NCBI RefSeq assembly: GCF_013359815.1
Contig: NZ_JABMCF010000040.1
Coordinates: 558,001-622,000 of the forward strand
Length of the DNA: 64,000 bases
Reading direction: 5' to 3'
Source: Curtobacterium flaccumfaciens
Lineage (GTDB): Bacteria > Actinomycetota > Actinomycetes > Actinomycetales > Microbacteriaceae
The position numbers were made by a program, and so were the translations under genes. Below the pieces are notes generated by a model that saw nothing but the letters and a program-made list of their open reading frames with translations, did no database searches and had not been told where the DNA came from. Of the stretch, positions 27,994 through 37,026 are shown piece by piece; positions within the stretch are counted from its first letter, which is position 1, and each line of letters opens with the position of its first letter.

Positions 27994-29547
27994 ATGAACG
28001 ACGAGACCGAGCCGGTGACCGAGAGTCCTCTGCTGAACCCTCGACCGTCCTCCGGCGGTCTCGACCGATCCGACGTCGTCGTCCGCAAGGGGCGGCTGAC
28101 CCTGATCAACGGACACCTCACGCCGCAGCAGTCGATGATCGAGGACCTGCTGTTCCTCGACGACGCACTCACCGCGGCTGACGTCGACCACCTGCTCATC
28201 CGCGGCAACGACCAGCGCCCGGTGATCGCCCTCGACGAGCGTGACCGCCAGCGCGCCGAGAGCGCCGTGATGTCCGCGGCCGTCAACGAGCCCTTCTACG
28301 CGAAGCCCCCGGGCAAGCCGGCCGTGCTCGTGCAGGACGACGGACTCGGCTCCGTCGAGGAACCCGTACTCCGCGTGTTCCGCCCGCGGCTCGAGCCGCT
28401 CGGACGCCTGCGCTACGGCGCCGAGACGAGCGTCCAGCTCGAGTTCTGGCGCGTCACCGACATCGAGGTCCTCGCACCCGTCGAGAACGCCCTGATGCGT
28501 CGCAGCCTGCCGATCGACGAGTTCGTCCTCGTCGACATCGAGCGCTACGGCCGCACCTGGCGCACCGTCGAGCACATGTTCGACGACCACGTCTCGGACA
28601 TCCGGTTCCCGATCGACATCGTCTTCTCGTGGGTCGACGGCAACGCCATCGAGTACCAGCGCGCCCGCCAGGCCGCACAGTCGAACGCGGTCCTGGGCGA
28701 GGGCGACGACGCCCCGGCCCGGTTCCGCCAGATCGACGAGCTGAAGTACGCGCTCCGCTCGGTGCACACCTTCGCACCGTGGATCCGCCAGATCTACATC
28801 GCGACGGACTCCCCGGCGCCGCACTGGCTCGCCGAGCACCCGAAGGTCCGCATCGTCCGCAGCGAGGAGTTCTTCGCCGACCCCTCCGTGCTGCCGACGC
28901 ACAACTCGCAGGCCGTCGAGTCGCAGCTGCACCACATCCCGGGCATCAGCGAGCACTTCATCTACTCGAACGACGACATGTTCTTCGGGCGCCTCGTCGA
29001 CCCCTCGGTGTTCTACAGCCCGGGATCGGTCACGAAGTTCATCCTCGCGTCGACCCGGATCGGCCTCGGCTCCAACAACCCGGCACGCAGCGGTTTCGAG
29101 AACTCCGCCCGCGTGAACCGTCGCCTGCTGCAGCAGCGCTTCGGTGCGGTGACGACCCGGCACCTCGAGCACGCCCCGACGCCCCTGCGCGCCTCGATCA
29201 TGACCGAGATGGAGCACGAGTTCGCCGACGAGTTCGCGGCCACTGCGGCGTCCCGCTTCCGAGCCGCCGACAACATCTCGGTGACGAACTCGCTGTACCA
29301 CTACTACTCGCTGCTCACCGGTCGGGCGATCATCCAGGAGAACGCGGCCGTCGGGTACATCGACACGACCATGGTCTCCGGACTCAAGGCCCTCGACGAG
29401 CTGCTGAAGAAGCGGAACGTGGACTTCTTCTGCCTGAACGACGGCAGCTTCCCGGAGGTGAGCGACGAAGAGCGTACGCAGCGCGTGACGGGCTTCCTGG
29501 AGCGCTACTTCCCGTTCCCTGCGCCGTGGGAGCGCCCCAGCGCTTAG
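27994..29547 (+). CDS. Stealth-family sugar-phosphate transferase
   Basis: 517 residues, ATG 27994 behind GAAGGG. Stealth proteins transfer hexose 1-phosphate during synthesis of surface glycans (capsule polymers, teichoic-type chains). The conserved regions appear in order: CR1 IDIVFSWVDGNAIEY (about 206-220), CR2 DELKYALRSVHTFAPWIRQI with the acidic YSNDDMFF (about 323-330), CR3 around the HAPTPLR region, and CR4 near FFCLNDGSF at the C-terminus. The N-terminal 200 residues are less conserved. No other glycan genes lie nearby. The 3' end, including the last codons, is part of a direct repeat. Confidence 0.88.
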   Translation: MNDETEPVTESPLLNPRPSSGGLDRSDVVVRKGRLTLINGHLTPQQSMIEDLLFLDDALTAADVDHLLIRGNDQRPVIALDERDRQRAESAVMSAAVNEPFYAKPPGKPAVLVQDDGLGSVEEPVLRVFRPRLEPLGRLRYGAETSVQLEFWRVTDIEVLAPVENALMRRSLPIDEFVLVDIERYGRTWRTVEHMFDDHVSDIRFPIDIVFSWVDGNAIEYQRARQAAQSNAVLGEGDDAPARFRQIDELKYALRSVHTFAPWIRQIYIATDSPAPHWLAEHPKVRIVRSEEFFADPSVLPTHNSQAVESQLHHIPGISEHFIYSNDDMFFGRLVDPSVFYSPGSVTKFILASTRIGLGSNNPARSGFENSARVNRRLLQQRFGAVTTRHLEHAPTPLRASIMTEMEHEFADEFAATAASRFRAADNISVTNSLYHYYSLLTGRAIIQENAAVGYIDTTMVSGLKALDELLKKRNVDFFCLNDGSFPEVSDEERTQRVTGFLERYFPFPAPWERPSA

Positions 29548-29701
29548 GACGCGCCAGCGGCCTGCTGGGGCGCTCCGGGCGAGCCTGCGAGCCCGGACCC
29601 ACGGAGCGTCTAGGACGCGCCAGCGGCCTGCTGGGAGCGTCCCAGCGCTCAGGACGCGCCAGCGGCCTGCTGGGGCGCTCCGGGCGAGCCTGCGAGCCCG
29701 G
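29528..29701. repeat. Direct repeat overlapping the Stealth stop codon
   Basis: Two 69-bp copies (29528-29596 and 29633-29701) differ at two positions; a shorter piece (29612-29636) lies between them. In copy 1, GAGCGCCCCAGC (29530-29541) pairs perfectly with 29564-29575, so it can fold as a terminator-like hairpin that includes the stop codon. Confidence 0.75.
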
Positions 29702-29740
29702 CGCCGGAACCCAGCCAGCTTGTTCGCACGCCACCGCACG

Positions 29741-29865
29741 CCGACCGGTCACGACACCCCGCCACCCCCACGCCGAGCGGTCACAACCCGTCGCCTCCGC
29801 CGCCCCCAACCAACAGAACATGACCACGCGACGCAGCACCCGCGGTGAGTCGTGACCACCCCGCG
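29741..29865. repeat. Diverged type B repeat region
   Basis: CCGACCGGTCACGAC (29741-29755), CCGAGCGGTCACAACC (29773-29788) and GAACATGACCACGCGACG keep the order and spacing of the 22.5-kb modules but with many changes. A TCGTGACCACC piece follows. No gene is visible in the 471-bp gap 29548-30018. Confidence 0.55.
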
Positions 29866-29907
29866 GGCCGGGAGGCGCAAGTCGGCCCCGCCACGGGCCT
29901 CCCGGCC
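29866..29907. repeat. Type A palindromic repeat
   Basis: GGCCGGGAGGC to GCCTCCCGGCC; the outer 11-bp arms are perfect, the interior imperfect. Confidence 0.65.
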
Positions 29908-29965
29908 GCCTCACGGTGGGTCCACCACCGCGGGCGCGCCCGCGCACACGCTTCGTGAGCACAAA

Positions 29966-29994
29966 AGGTCGGGTCCGCATGACGGACCCGACCT
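29966..29994 (-). terminator. Terminator of the metallophosphoesterase gene
   Basis: AGGTCGGGTCCG pairs perfectly with CGGACCCGACCT around a 5-base loop, 25 bases past the stop. On the minus strand it ends in CCTTTTG. It shares its flanks with the terminator at 48144-48194. Confidence 0.85.
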
Positions 29995-30018
29995 CTTCTG
30001 CACGCGAAGTGCGCGGCG

Positions 30019-30978
30019 CTACCGGTGGACGGGGGAGACGGGCACCGAGTCGAGCGTGAACACCGGGATGCTCGAGGTGACCGGTGCCGGCTCGACGGCC
30101 GCGGGGATCGTCACGCCGTGCGCGGCGAGCTTCGCCTCGGTCTCGAGCGCGGAGACGGGCTGGCCGACGGTGGCGTAGTGCCCGATCGGCACGACCGAGT
30201 GCACCACGTTGTGGCCGTAGACGTGCACGAGGTTGAACGACTGCGCACCGTCTCGTCCGCGGGTGCCGCCCTGGTACTCCGTGAGGTCCTGCGTGTAGCA
30301 GGTGGCGCTGGCGACGGACACCGGGATGCCGGCGAAGACGGCACTGGTCGAGTAGTGCAGGTGCCCGGCGATGATGGCGAGGACGTCACTGCCCTCGACG
30401 ACCTCGGCCAGGGCCTGCTGGTCGCGGAGCTCGACGAGGACGGTGAGGTCCTGGACGCTCGGCACCGGCGGGTGGTGCATCGCGAGGATGGTGCCGTGCG
30501 GCGCGGCCTCGGACAGGACCTCGGCGAGCCAGTCGAGCTGCTCGGGGGAGACCTCACCGTGGTGGTGACCCGGCACGCTCGTGTCGAGGGTGATCACGCG
30601 GAGACCGTCGACGTCGTAGACGAAGTCGACCGGGCGATCGGTGGGCTGCAGGCCGAAGAGCTCCTGGCGGAAGGCGCCACGCTCGTCGTGGTTGCCCATC
30701 GCCCAGATGACCTGTGCACCGATGCGCTGCGCGGCCGGTTCGAGGATCTCGCGGACGCGGGCGTACGCGCCCGGCTCGCCCTTGTCGGCCACGTCGCCGG
30801 TCACGACGATCGCTTCGGGACGCGTGCCCGAGGCTTCGATGTCCGCGACGATCTGCGTGAGCCGTGCGGCGGAGTCGACATCGCCGTACAGGTTGCGGTC
30901 CCCGGAGACGAGGTGCGTGTCGCTGAGGTGGAGGAGGAAGTGGTTCGGCCTGGGGTGTTCGGCCGTCCGGCTGTCCAT
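30019..30978 (-). CDS. Metallophosphoesterase (CpdA-like)
   Basis: 319 residues, ATG 30978. A calcineurin-like dinuclear metal phosphodiesterase. Ligand motifs appear in order: [38 protein letters not shown] and IAGHLHYS. The layout follows CpdA/Rv0805 enzymes that hydrolyse cyclic AMP, though actinobacterial members often act on cell-wall or nucleotide substrates, so the substrate is uncertain. The C-terminal 60 residues are an extra beta-rich segment. It stands alone, bounded by terminators on both sides. Confidence 0.88.
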   Translation of the reverse strand: MDSRTAEHPRPNHFLLHLSDTHLVSGDRNLYGDVDSAARLTQIVADIEASGTRPEAIVVTGDVADKGEPGAYARVREILEPAAQRIGAQVIWAMGNHDERGAFRQELFGLQPTDRPVDFVYDVDGLRVITLDTSVPGHHHGEVSPEQLDWLAEVLSEAAPHGTILAMHHPPVPSVQDLTVLVELRDQQALAEVVEGSDVLAIIAGHLHYSTSAVFAGIPVSVASATCYTQDLTEYQGGTRGRDGAQSFNLVHVYGHNVVHSVVPIGHYATVGQPVSALETEAKLAAHGVTIPAAVEPAPVTSSIPVFTLDSVPVSPVHR

Positions 30979-31092
30979 CGGGGTCTCATTCCGTTGGCGG
31001 ATGCGTGGTGCAACACGTTGCCACACCGTCCTGGACGAGTCCAGCACGCGAGAGTGAACCAGCCGTGAACTGGGGGCGGCGTGTTGCCCTGT

Positions 31093-31137
31093 GCACGAAG
31101 AAACCCCCGCCACTTCGTGACGGGGGTTGCTTCGTGC
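31093..31137 (-). terminator. Terminator of the qcr operon
   Basis: GCACGAAG (31093-31100) with CTTCGTGC (31130-31137) encloses AACCCCCG/CGGGGGTT, 9 bases past the qcrB stop. On the minus strand the stem ends in GGGTTTCTTCG. Confidence 0.85.
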
Positions 31138-31145
31138 GCTACCGA

Positions 31146-32834
31146 TCAGTGATCGCCGGGGCCGACCTGGGGAGCCTGGTGGCCGCCCTCGAGGTTCGGG
31201 CCGTGGTGCGCGGCGTGTGCTGCCTCGAGCTCTGCCTTCGATACCGGCTCGATGCGGTCTTCGAAGAAGAAGCGGGAGACGCCGGCGCGGACCTTCTGCA
31301 GACCCGTGATCTTGCCCTTGGCGTTCGGGCGGATCATCAGCGGCTTGTACTCGTTGAACTGCAGGAGCTTCCAGCGCTCGTACTCGTCGAGCTGCTCGTG
31401 CACCTCGATGTACTCGCCGTGGGGGAGTCGGACGATGCGGCCCGACTCGTAGCCGTGCAGGACGATCTCGCGGTCCTTCTTCTGGAGGGCGAGGCAGACA
31501 CGCTTCGTGATCCAGAAGGCGATGAACGGACCGAGGACCGTCGTTGCCTGGATCACGTGGATCACGTGTTCGATCGACACCAGGAAGTGCGTCGCGATGA
31601 TGTCCGACGAGGCTGCTGCCCAGAGGCTGGCGTAGAGCGTGATGCCAGCGGCACCGAAAGCCGTGCGCGTCGGGGCGTTGCGCGGGCGGTCGAGGATGTG
31701 GTGCTCACGCTTGTCGCCCGTGACCCACGCCTCGATGAAGGGGTAGAGCAGGATCGCCAGGATGAGCAGCACCAGGACCGCGATCGGCGCCAGGATGTTG
31801 AACGACACCGTGTAGCCGAACCACACGACCTCCCAGTGCGGCGGGACCAGTCGGAGCGCGCCGTCGGCGAAGCCGATGTACCAGTCGGGCTGGGTACCGG
31901 CGGACACCGGGGAGGGGTCGTACGGGCCGTAGTTCCAGATCGGGTTGATCGTGAACAGCGACGCGATGAGAGCCAGGATGCCCGCGACGATGAAGAAGAA
32001 CCCACCGGCCTTCGCGGCGAACGCCGGGAGGATCGGGACACCGACGACGTTCTCGTTGGTCTTGCCCGGACCGGCGAACTGCGTGTGCTTGTTGATCACC
32101 ACGAGCACGAGGTGGACACCGAGCACCGCGACGAGGATCGCCGGCAGCAGCAGGATGTGCAGCGTGTACAGGCGGCCGACGATGTCGGTCCCCGGGAACT
32201 CGCCACCGAACAGCAGGTAGGCGATCCAGACGCCGATCACCGGGACACCCTCGATCATGCCGACGATGATCCGCAGACCGTTTCCGGAGAGCAGGTCGTC
32301 GGGGAGCGAGTAGCCGGTGAAGCCCTCGGCCATGGCGAGGACCCAGAGCAGGAAGCCGAAGACCCAGTTGAGCTCACGCGGCTTGCGGAAGGCACCGGTG
32401 AAGAACACGCGGGCCATGTGCAGCATGATCGACGCCACGAACAGCAGGGCTGCCCAGTGGTGGACCTGGCGGACGAAGAGCCCGCCGCGGATGTCGAACG
32501 AGATGTCGAGCGTGGACTGCAGGGCCGTCGACATCGCCACGCCCTTGAGCGGGACGTACGAGCCGTTGTAGACGACCTCGGTCATGGACGCCTGGAAGAA
32601 GAACGTCAGGAAGGTCCCGGAGAGCAGCACGACGACGAAGCTGTACAGCGCCACCTCGCCGAGCATGAAGCTCCAGTGGTCCGGGAAGATCTTGCGGCCG
32701 ACTTCCTTGACGAGGCCCGAGATGCTGGTGCGCTCGTCGATGTAGTTGGCAACCCCGCCGATGATGCGGGATCCGCGCTCCGGCGCCGGCTTGTTCGTCG
32801 ACGTGTTCGGTGCGGTGGTGGTGGTGCTGGTCAT
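31146..32834 (-). CDS. qcrB: Cytochrome bc1 complex cytochrome b subunit
   Basis: 562 residues, start 32834 overlapping the qcrA stop by one base. QcrB holds the two b hemes and quinol sites of the bc1-aa3 supercomplex in the membrane. Seen: the first heme region ([24 protein letters not shown]), [37 protein letters not shown] for the second His pair, and [14 protein letters not shown] in place of the usual PEWY. The C-terminal cytoplasmic extension (about 430-562) is typical of actinobacteria. Confidence 0.96.
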   Translation of the reverse strand: MTSTTTTAPNTSTNKPAPERGSRIIGGVANYIDERTSISGLVKEVGRKIFPDHWSFMLGEVALYSFVVVLLSGTFLTFFFQASMTEVVYNGSYVPLKGVAMSTALQSTLDISFDIRGGLFVRQVHHWAALLFVASIMLHMARVFFTGAFRKPRELNWVFGFLLWVLAMAEGFTGYSLPDDLLSGNGLRIIVGMIEGVPVIGVWIAYLLFGGEFPGTDIVGRLYTLHILLLPAILVAVLGVHLVLVVINKHTQFAGPGKTNENVVGVPILPAFAAKAGGFFFIVAGILALIASLFTINPIWNYGPYDPSPVSAGTQPDWYIGFADGALRLVPPHWEVVWFGYTVSFNILAPIAVLVLLILAILLYPFIEAWVTGDKREHHILDRPRNAPTRTAFGAAGITLYASLWAAASSDIIATHFLVSIEHVIHVIQATTVLGPFIAFWITKRVCLALQKKDREIVLHGYESGRIVRLPHGEYIEVHEQLDEYERWKLLQFNEYKPLMIRPNAKGKITGLQKVRAGVSRFFFEDRIEPVSKAELEAAHAAHHGPNLEGGHQAPQVGPGDH

Positions 32835-33898
32835 CAGCGTTCACGCTCCCAGAAGGACGGTCCGACCGGCTCGTGGAAGTCGCTCTGGGCAACCAGGTAG
32901 CCGTCGTCGTCGATCGCGATCGGAAGTTGGGGGAGGGGGCGTGCTGCCGGACCGAAGATGACCTCGCAGTTGTTCGAGACATCGAAGGTGGACTGGTGGC
33001 ACGGGCACAGCAGGTGGTGCGTCTGCTGTTCGTAGAGCGCGACGGGGCAACCGACGTGGGTGCAGATCTTGGAGTACGCGACGATGCCGTCGTAGCCCCA
33101 GTTCTCGTGGCCCCTGGACGGGTTGAGGTCCTTCGGGTCGAGACGCATGAGGAGGACGGAGGCCTTGGCCTTCTCCTCCAGCATGTGCTCGGACTCGAGC
33201 ATGCCCTCGGGGATGACGTGGAACACCGAACCGATGGTGACGTCGGAGGCCTTGATCGGCAGACCCGTCGGGTCCTTCGTCAGGCGCAGCCCCTGCTTCC
33301 AGAAGGTGTGGCGGAGCAGCTCGTTGGGGTCCTCGGCCGGAGCGAGGTCGCGGACCAGGACGATGCCGGGGAGGGGGAACGCGGCCAGGGCGCCGATCAT
33401 CGAGTTGCGGATCAGCTTGCGACGGCTGAAGCCCGACTCCTTGTCGGCGAGCTGGAACGCCTCGACGGCCTTGGCGCGGGTCGCGTCGGTGCCGCGGGTG
33501 CCGTGACGGAGCTCGGTGATCTCGCGGTCGACGACGAGCGACTTCGACCAGTAGACGGCGCCGAGGCCGAGGGCGAGGAGCGCGAGGGCGATCGACAGGC
33601 CCAGGAAGAGGTTCGCGGTGCGGACCGTCCCGAAGTCGCTCGGGTCGATCGGGAAGGCGACGTACGCAGCGATCGACAGGACGCTGCCGACGATCGACAG
33701 GTAGAAGTACGCGGCGACCTGGCGCTCGGCCAGACGCTGCTTCTTCGGGTCGACGTCGGTGCGACGCGGGCGGTGCGGCGGCTCGCCCGGGTTCTCGAAC
33801 GGGTCGACGGGGAGGACCGCGATCCCGGGGGAGGTGGTCGTGCCGTGCTTCTCGACAGCCGAGGACGAGTTCAGCGTCTCGTCGTCGTGCTCTGCCAT
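32834..33898 (-). CDS. qcrA: Cytochrome bc1 complex Rieske iron-sulfur subunit
   Basis: 354 residues; ATG 33898 is chosen for its GAAGGGAACACC site. Three membrane segments (about 60-80, 95-117 and 165-185), as in actinobacterial Rieske proteins, precede the iron-sulfur domain with cluster ligands CTHVGCPVALYE and CPCHQSTFDV. It passes electrons from quinol to QcrC. A twin-Arg-like SRRKLIRNSMIGAL precedes the third helix, consistent with known Tat-dependent insertion of its last helix. Confidence 0.96.
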   Translation of the reverse strand: MAEHDDETLNSSSAVEKHGTTTSPGIAVLPVDPFENPGEPPHRPRRTDVDPKKQRLAERQVAAYFYLSIVGSVLSIAAYVAFPIDPSDFGTVRTANLFLGLSIALALLALGLGAVYWSKSLVVDREITELRHGTRGTDATRAKAVEAFQLADKESGFSRRKLIRNSMIGALAAFPLPGIVLVRDLAPAEDPNELLRHTFWKQGLRLTKDPTGLPIKASDVTIGSVFHVIPEGMLESEHMLEEKAKASVLLMRLDPKDLNPSRGHENWGYDGIVAYSKICTHVGCPVALYEQQTHHLLCPCHQSTFDVSNNCEVIFGPAARPLPQLPIAIDDDGYLVAQSDFHEPVGPSFWERER

Positions 33899-33931
33899 GG
33901 TGTTCCCTTCAGTGTCGTTCGACACGGACGA

Positions 33932-34741
33932 TCAGTTGGACTTCGCGGTCAGCCAGACGGTCATCGCGACGACCGCGCCGAGTCCGAAGATCCAGATGAA
34001 CAGACCCTCGGCGACCGGCCCCAGGGAGCCGAGTGCGAAGCCACCGGGGGACTTGTTGTCCTGCACGTACTTGAGGTACGTGATGATGTCGGCCTTCTGC
34101 TCCGGCGTCAGGTTCAGGTCGTTGAAGACCGGCATGTTCTGCGGGCCGGTGAGCATGGCCTCGTAGATGTGCTTGCCGGAGACCGTCTCGAGGTTCGGAG
34201 CGTACTTGCCCTCGGTCAGCGCACCGCCGGCGCCGGCCACGTTGTGGCACATGGCGCAGTTGATGCGGAACAGCTCGGCGCCTTCAGCAGCGTCGCCGTC
34301 CTCACCGTTGGTGAGCTCGGTGGAGGGGACCGACGGGCCGGGGCCGAGGGAGGCGACGTACTGCGCGAGTGCGTCGACCTGCTCGTCCGTGAACTGCGCG
34401 GGCTTCTCTTCGGCCTGCGGGCCCTGAGCGGCCATCGGCATGCGGCCGGTGCCGACCTGGAAGTCGACCGACGCGGCGCCGACACCGATGAGGGACGGAC
34501 CCTCGCTCGTGCCCTGCGCGGAGAGCCCGTGGCAGGTGGCGCAGTTCGACGCGAAGAGCTTCTCGCCCTCGTTCACCTGCGACTGGCTCGAGGCGGCGAC
34601 GGTGTTCGTGCTGTCGTCGGCGTTCGCCGTGGAGCTGAACAGTGCGTACGCGCCACCGGTGGTCATGAGACCCACGACGATGAGCGACACGGTCGCCATC
34701 GGTGAACGGCGGCCCTTCTTGGACTTGGTTCTGTTGAACAT
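33932..34741 (-). CDS. qcrC: Cytochrome bc1 complex di-heme cytochrome c subunit
   Basis: 269 residues, ATG 34741. It has one N-terminal membrane anchor (about 16-36), two c-type heme sites, CATCH (near 67) and CAMCH (near 165), and a C-terminal membrane helix (GLFIWIFGLGAVVAMTVWL). The di-heme form links bc1 directly to the aa3 oxidase and replaces a soluble cytochrome c, as in other actinobacteria. It lies 21 bases downstream of ctaE. Confidence 0.96.
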   Translation of the reverse strand: MFNRTKSKKGRRSPMATVSLIVVGLMTTGGAYALFSSTANADDSTNTVAASSQSQVNEGEKLFASNCATCHGLSAQGTSEGPSLIGVGAASVDFQVGTGRMPMAAQGPQAEEKPAQFTDEQVDALAQYVASLGPGPSVPSTELTNGEDGDAAEGAELFRINCAMCHNVAGAGGALTEGKYAPNLETVSGKHIYEAMLTGPQNMPVFNDLNLTPEQKADIITYLKYVQDNKSPGGFALGSLGPVAEGLFIWIFGLGAVVAMTVWLTAKSN

Positions 34742-34762
34742 GTGCTGGGGGGTGTCCAGTTC

Positions 34763-35401
34763 CTACTTGAGAAGGTAGATGACGGCGAAGAGGAAGATCC
34801 ACACGACGTCGACGAAGTGCCAGTAGTACGACACGACGATGGCGGTGGTCGCTTCCTTGTGGCCGAAGTTCTTGGCGGCGAAACCGCGGCCGAGCGTCAG
34901 CAGGAAGGCGATGAGGCCACCGGTCACGTGGAGCCCGTGGAACCCGGTGGTCATGTAGAACGCCGAGCCGTAGGCACTGGAGGAGAGCGTCACGCCCTCG
35001 TGCCAGAGGTTGGCGTACTCGAAGATCTGGCCGCAGACGAAGATCGCACCCATCGCGTAGGTGACGAAGAACCACTCCGTCATGCCCCAGTGGCGCGGGT
35101 TCCAGCTCGTCCGGTGCACCTGGAAGCGCTCCGCGGCGAACACGGCGAACTGGCAGGCGAAGCTGGACAGCACCAGGATGATCGTGTTCACGGAGGCGAA
35201 GGGCACCTCGAGCTTCGCGGTCTCGGTCGCCCAGAGCTCAGGGGACGTGCTGCGGAGCGTGAAGTAGATCGCGAACAGGCCGGCGAAGAACATGACCTCG
35301 CTGCCCAGCCACACGATCGTCCCCACGGCCACGGCGTTCGGCCTGTTGAGGGCCGGACCGCTGGCTGATCTGGAGAGAGAGGTGCTAGTCACGTCCTCCA
35401 T
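34763..35401 (-). CDS. ctaE: Cytochrome c oxidase subunit III
   Basis: 212 residues from ATG 35401; GTG 35392 is an alternative but GGAGG would then be only 2 bases away. Five membrane segments, with [29 protein letters not shown] and [14 protein letters not shown], identify COX3. It is the first gene of ctaE-qcrC-qcrA-qcrB, the standard actinobacterial supercomplex operon. It is divergent from trpD with 70 bp between starts. Confidence 0.94.
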   Translation of the reverse strand: MEDVTSTSLSRSASGPALNRPNAVAVGTIVWLGSEVMFFAGLFAIYFTLRSTSPELWATETAKLEVPFASVNTIILVLSSFACQFAVFAAERFQVHRTSWNPRHWGMTEWFFVTYAMGAIFVCGQIFEYANLWHEGVTLSSSAYGSAFYMTTGFHGLHVTGGLIAFLLTLGRGFAAKNFGHKEATTAIVVSYYWHFVDVVWIFLFAVIYLLK

Positions 35402-35459
35402 TATGGCCGAAACCCCCGACAGTGTTTTCGCAGGAGACTGGCGGGTCTCTCGAATTCAC

Positions 35460-35465
35460 TACGAT
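35460..35465 (+). promoter_or_regulatory. -10 box of trpD, leaderless type
   Basis: TACGAT, 6 bases before ATG 35472, with no ribosome site. Confidence 0.55.
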
Positions 35466-35471
35466 CGAGCC

Positions 35472-36527
35472 ATGCCTGACGCACTTTCTTGGCCAGCAGT
35501 GATCAGCGCGCTCATGGCGCGCGAGGACCTGACGATCAGGCAATCCACATGGGCCATGGAGGAGATCGTGCACGGGCGCGCCACCCAGGCACAGATCGCA
35601 GCCTTCGCCGTGACGCTCCGCGCGAAGGGCGAGACCGTCGACGAGGTCGTCGGGTTCCGCGACGCGATCCTGGACGCCGCGGTTCCGCTCGACGTCGACC
35701 CGATGGCGCTCGACATCGTCGGGACCGGCGGCGACGTGGTCGGCACCGTGAACATCTCGACCATGGCGGCCATCGTGATCGCCGCCGCCGGGGTCCCCGT
35801 CGTCAAGCACGGCAACAAGGCCAGCTCGTCGAAGTCCGGGTCGAGCGACGTGCTCGCCGCCCTCGGACTCGATCTCACGATGGACGCCGCGCGTGTCGCG
35901 GACACCTTCCGGCGTGTCGGGCTGACCTTCGCCTTCGCCAACGCGTTCCACCCCGGTTTCGCCCACGCAGGCCCGGTGCGGCGCGAGATCGGCGTGCCGA
36001 CGGTGTTCAACTTCCTCGGCCCGCTGGTCAACCCCGCACGGTGCGAGGCCAACGCCGTGGGGGTCGCCCAGCTCGACCTCGTCCCGATCATCACGGGCGT
36101 GTTCCAGACGCGCGGAGCGACGGCCCTCGTGTTCCGCGGCGACGACGGACTCGACGAGCTGACCACCACCGGGCACAGCCACATCTGGGAGGTCACCGGG
36201 GGCCGCGTCACCGAGCACGACCTCGACCCGCGGGACCTCGGCATCGCCCGGGCACGCACGGAGGACCTGCTCGGCGGCGACCCCGAGCACAACGCCGGCG
36301 TCGTCCACCGGGTGCTCGCGGGGGAGACCGGACCCGTCCGCGACATCGTCCTGCTGAACGCCGCGGCCGGCCTCGTCTCGTTCCGGCTGGCACAGGACCC
36401 GAACGAGTCCGACCGGCCGATCCTGCAGCGCTTCCGCGAGCAGCTGGTCGTCGCCGCCGAGGCGGTCGACTCGGGCGCGGGTGCGCGCAAACTGGCTGAT
36501 TGGGTCGGCGCAGCTCCCGCCGAGTAG
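35472..36527 (+). CDS. trpD: Anthranilate phosphoribosyltransferase
   Basis: 351 residues, ATG 35472. It joins anthranilate to PRPP in tryptophan synthesis. The type III PRT motifs are complete: DIVGTGGDVVGTVNISTMAA, VKHGNKASSSKSGSSD, TFAFANAFHPGFAHAGPVRREIG and FNFLGPLVNPA. Length is typical. It stands alone, away from other trp genes, next to the oxidase operon, a common arrangement in Actinobacteria. Confidence 0.95.
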   Translation: MPDALSWPAVISALMAREDLTIRQSTWAMEEIVHGRATQAQIAAFAVTLRAKGETVDEVVGFRDAILDAAVPLDVDPMALDIVGTGGDVVGTVNISTMAAIVIAAAGVPVVKHGNKASSSKSGSSDVLAALGLDLTMDAARVADTFRRVGLTFAFANAFHPGFAHAGPVRREIGVPTVFNFLGPLVNPARCEANAVGVAQLDLVPIITGVFQTRGATALVFRGDDGLDELTTTGHSHIWEVTGGRVTEHDLDPRDLGIARARTEDLLGGDPEHNAGVVHRVLAGETGPVRDIVLLNAAAGLVSFRLAQDPNESDRPILQRFREQLVVAAEAVDSGAGARKLADWVGAAPAE

Positions 36528-36541
36528 TCCACGCCGCCCTG

Positions 36542-36670
36542 CGCACCGTGCGCGGTGCGTCACCCGGTGCGGGCCTGACAGTTCGGTGCTGCGCCACGAG
36601 CGCGCACCCGGCAGTCACCGCTGCACCCGGTCAACAAGCCCGCACCGTGCCGTGTCGGCAGCCCCCTGCC
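36542..36670. repeat. Type C repeat, first of a direct pair
   Basis: About 129 bp, roughly 80 percent identical by eye to 36756-36884. Both copies run from CGCACCGTGCGC through a CACCCGGTGCG piece to CCGCACCGTGCCGTGTCGGCA. The 499-bp gap 36528-37026 contains only this pair, a type A palindrome and the glpK terminator; no gene is seen. Confidence 0.65.
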
Positions 36671-36712
36671 GGACCGGAGGCCCGTGGCGGGCCCGCCCCG
36701 CGCCTCCAGTCC
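36671..36712. repeat. Type A palindromic repeat
   Basis: GGACCGGAGGCCCGTGGCGG with imperfect inverse CGCGCCTCCAGTCC, between the two type C copies. Confidence 0.6.
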
Positions 36713-36755
36713 GCACCGTGCGCGGTCCGCGATCCCGTGCCGCTTCCGCGCAAGC

Positions 36756-36884
36756 CGCACCGTGCGCAGTTCGTCACCCGGTGCGAGCCTGACGGCTCGG
36801 TGCGGCCCCATGGGCGCGCACCAGGCGGTCACCCCTGCACCCGGTGAACAAACCCGCACCGTGCCGTGTCGGCAACCACCCCGC
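36756..36884. repeat. Type C repeat, second of a direct pair
   Basis: Second copy. CACCCGGTGCGAGCCTGACG here corresponds to the GGTGCGAGG core of the 7-8 kb elements. A truncated piece (36713-36755) precedes it. Confidence 0.65.
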
Positions 36885-36940
36885 ACCCACCCAACCAACC
36901 GACCGACCACCCGCGACCGACCCGCAGGAGACGCAACGCA

Positions 36941-36985
36941 CAGGAGGCCCGGTGCCGGTTCATGGAACCGGCACCGGGCCTCCTG
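36941..36985 (-). terminator. Terminator of glpFK
   Basis: A perfect 21-bp stem (36941-36961 with 36965-36985) and a 3-base loop, 41 bases past the glpK stop. Confidence 0.85.
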
Positions 36986-37026
36986 TCGGTGCGTTCAGTG
37001 CACGCGGTCAGCGTGCGCGTGCTTCG

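Noticed and set aside
29548..30018. tRNA or small RNA gene in the gap after the Stealth gene
   Set aside because: No cloverleaf or known RNA pattern; the gap is explained by repeats and a terminator.
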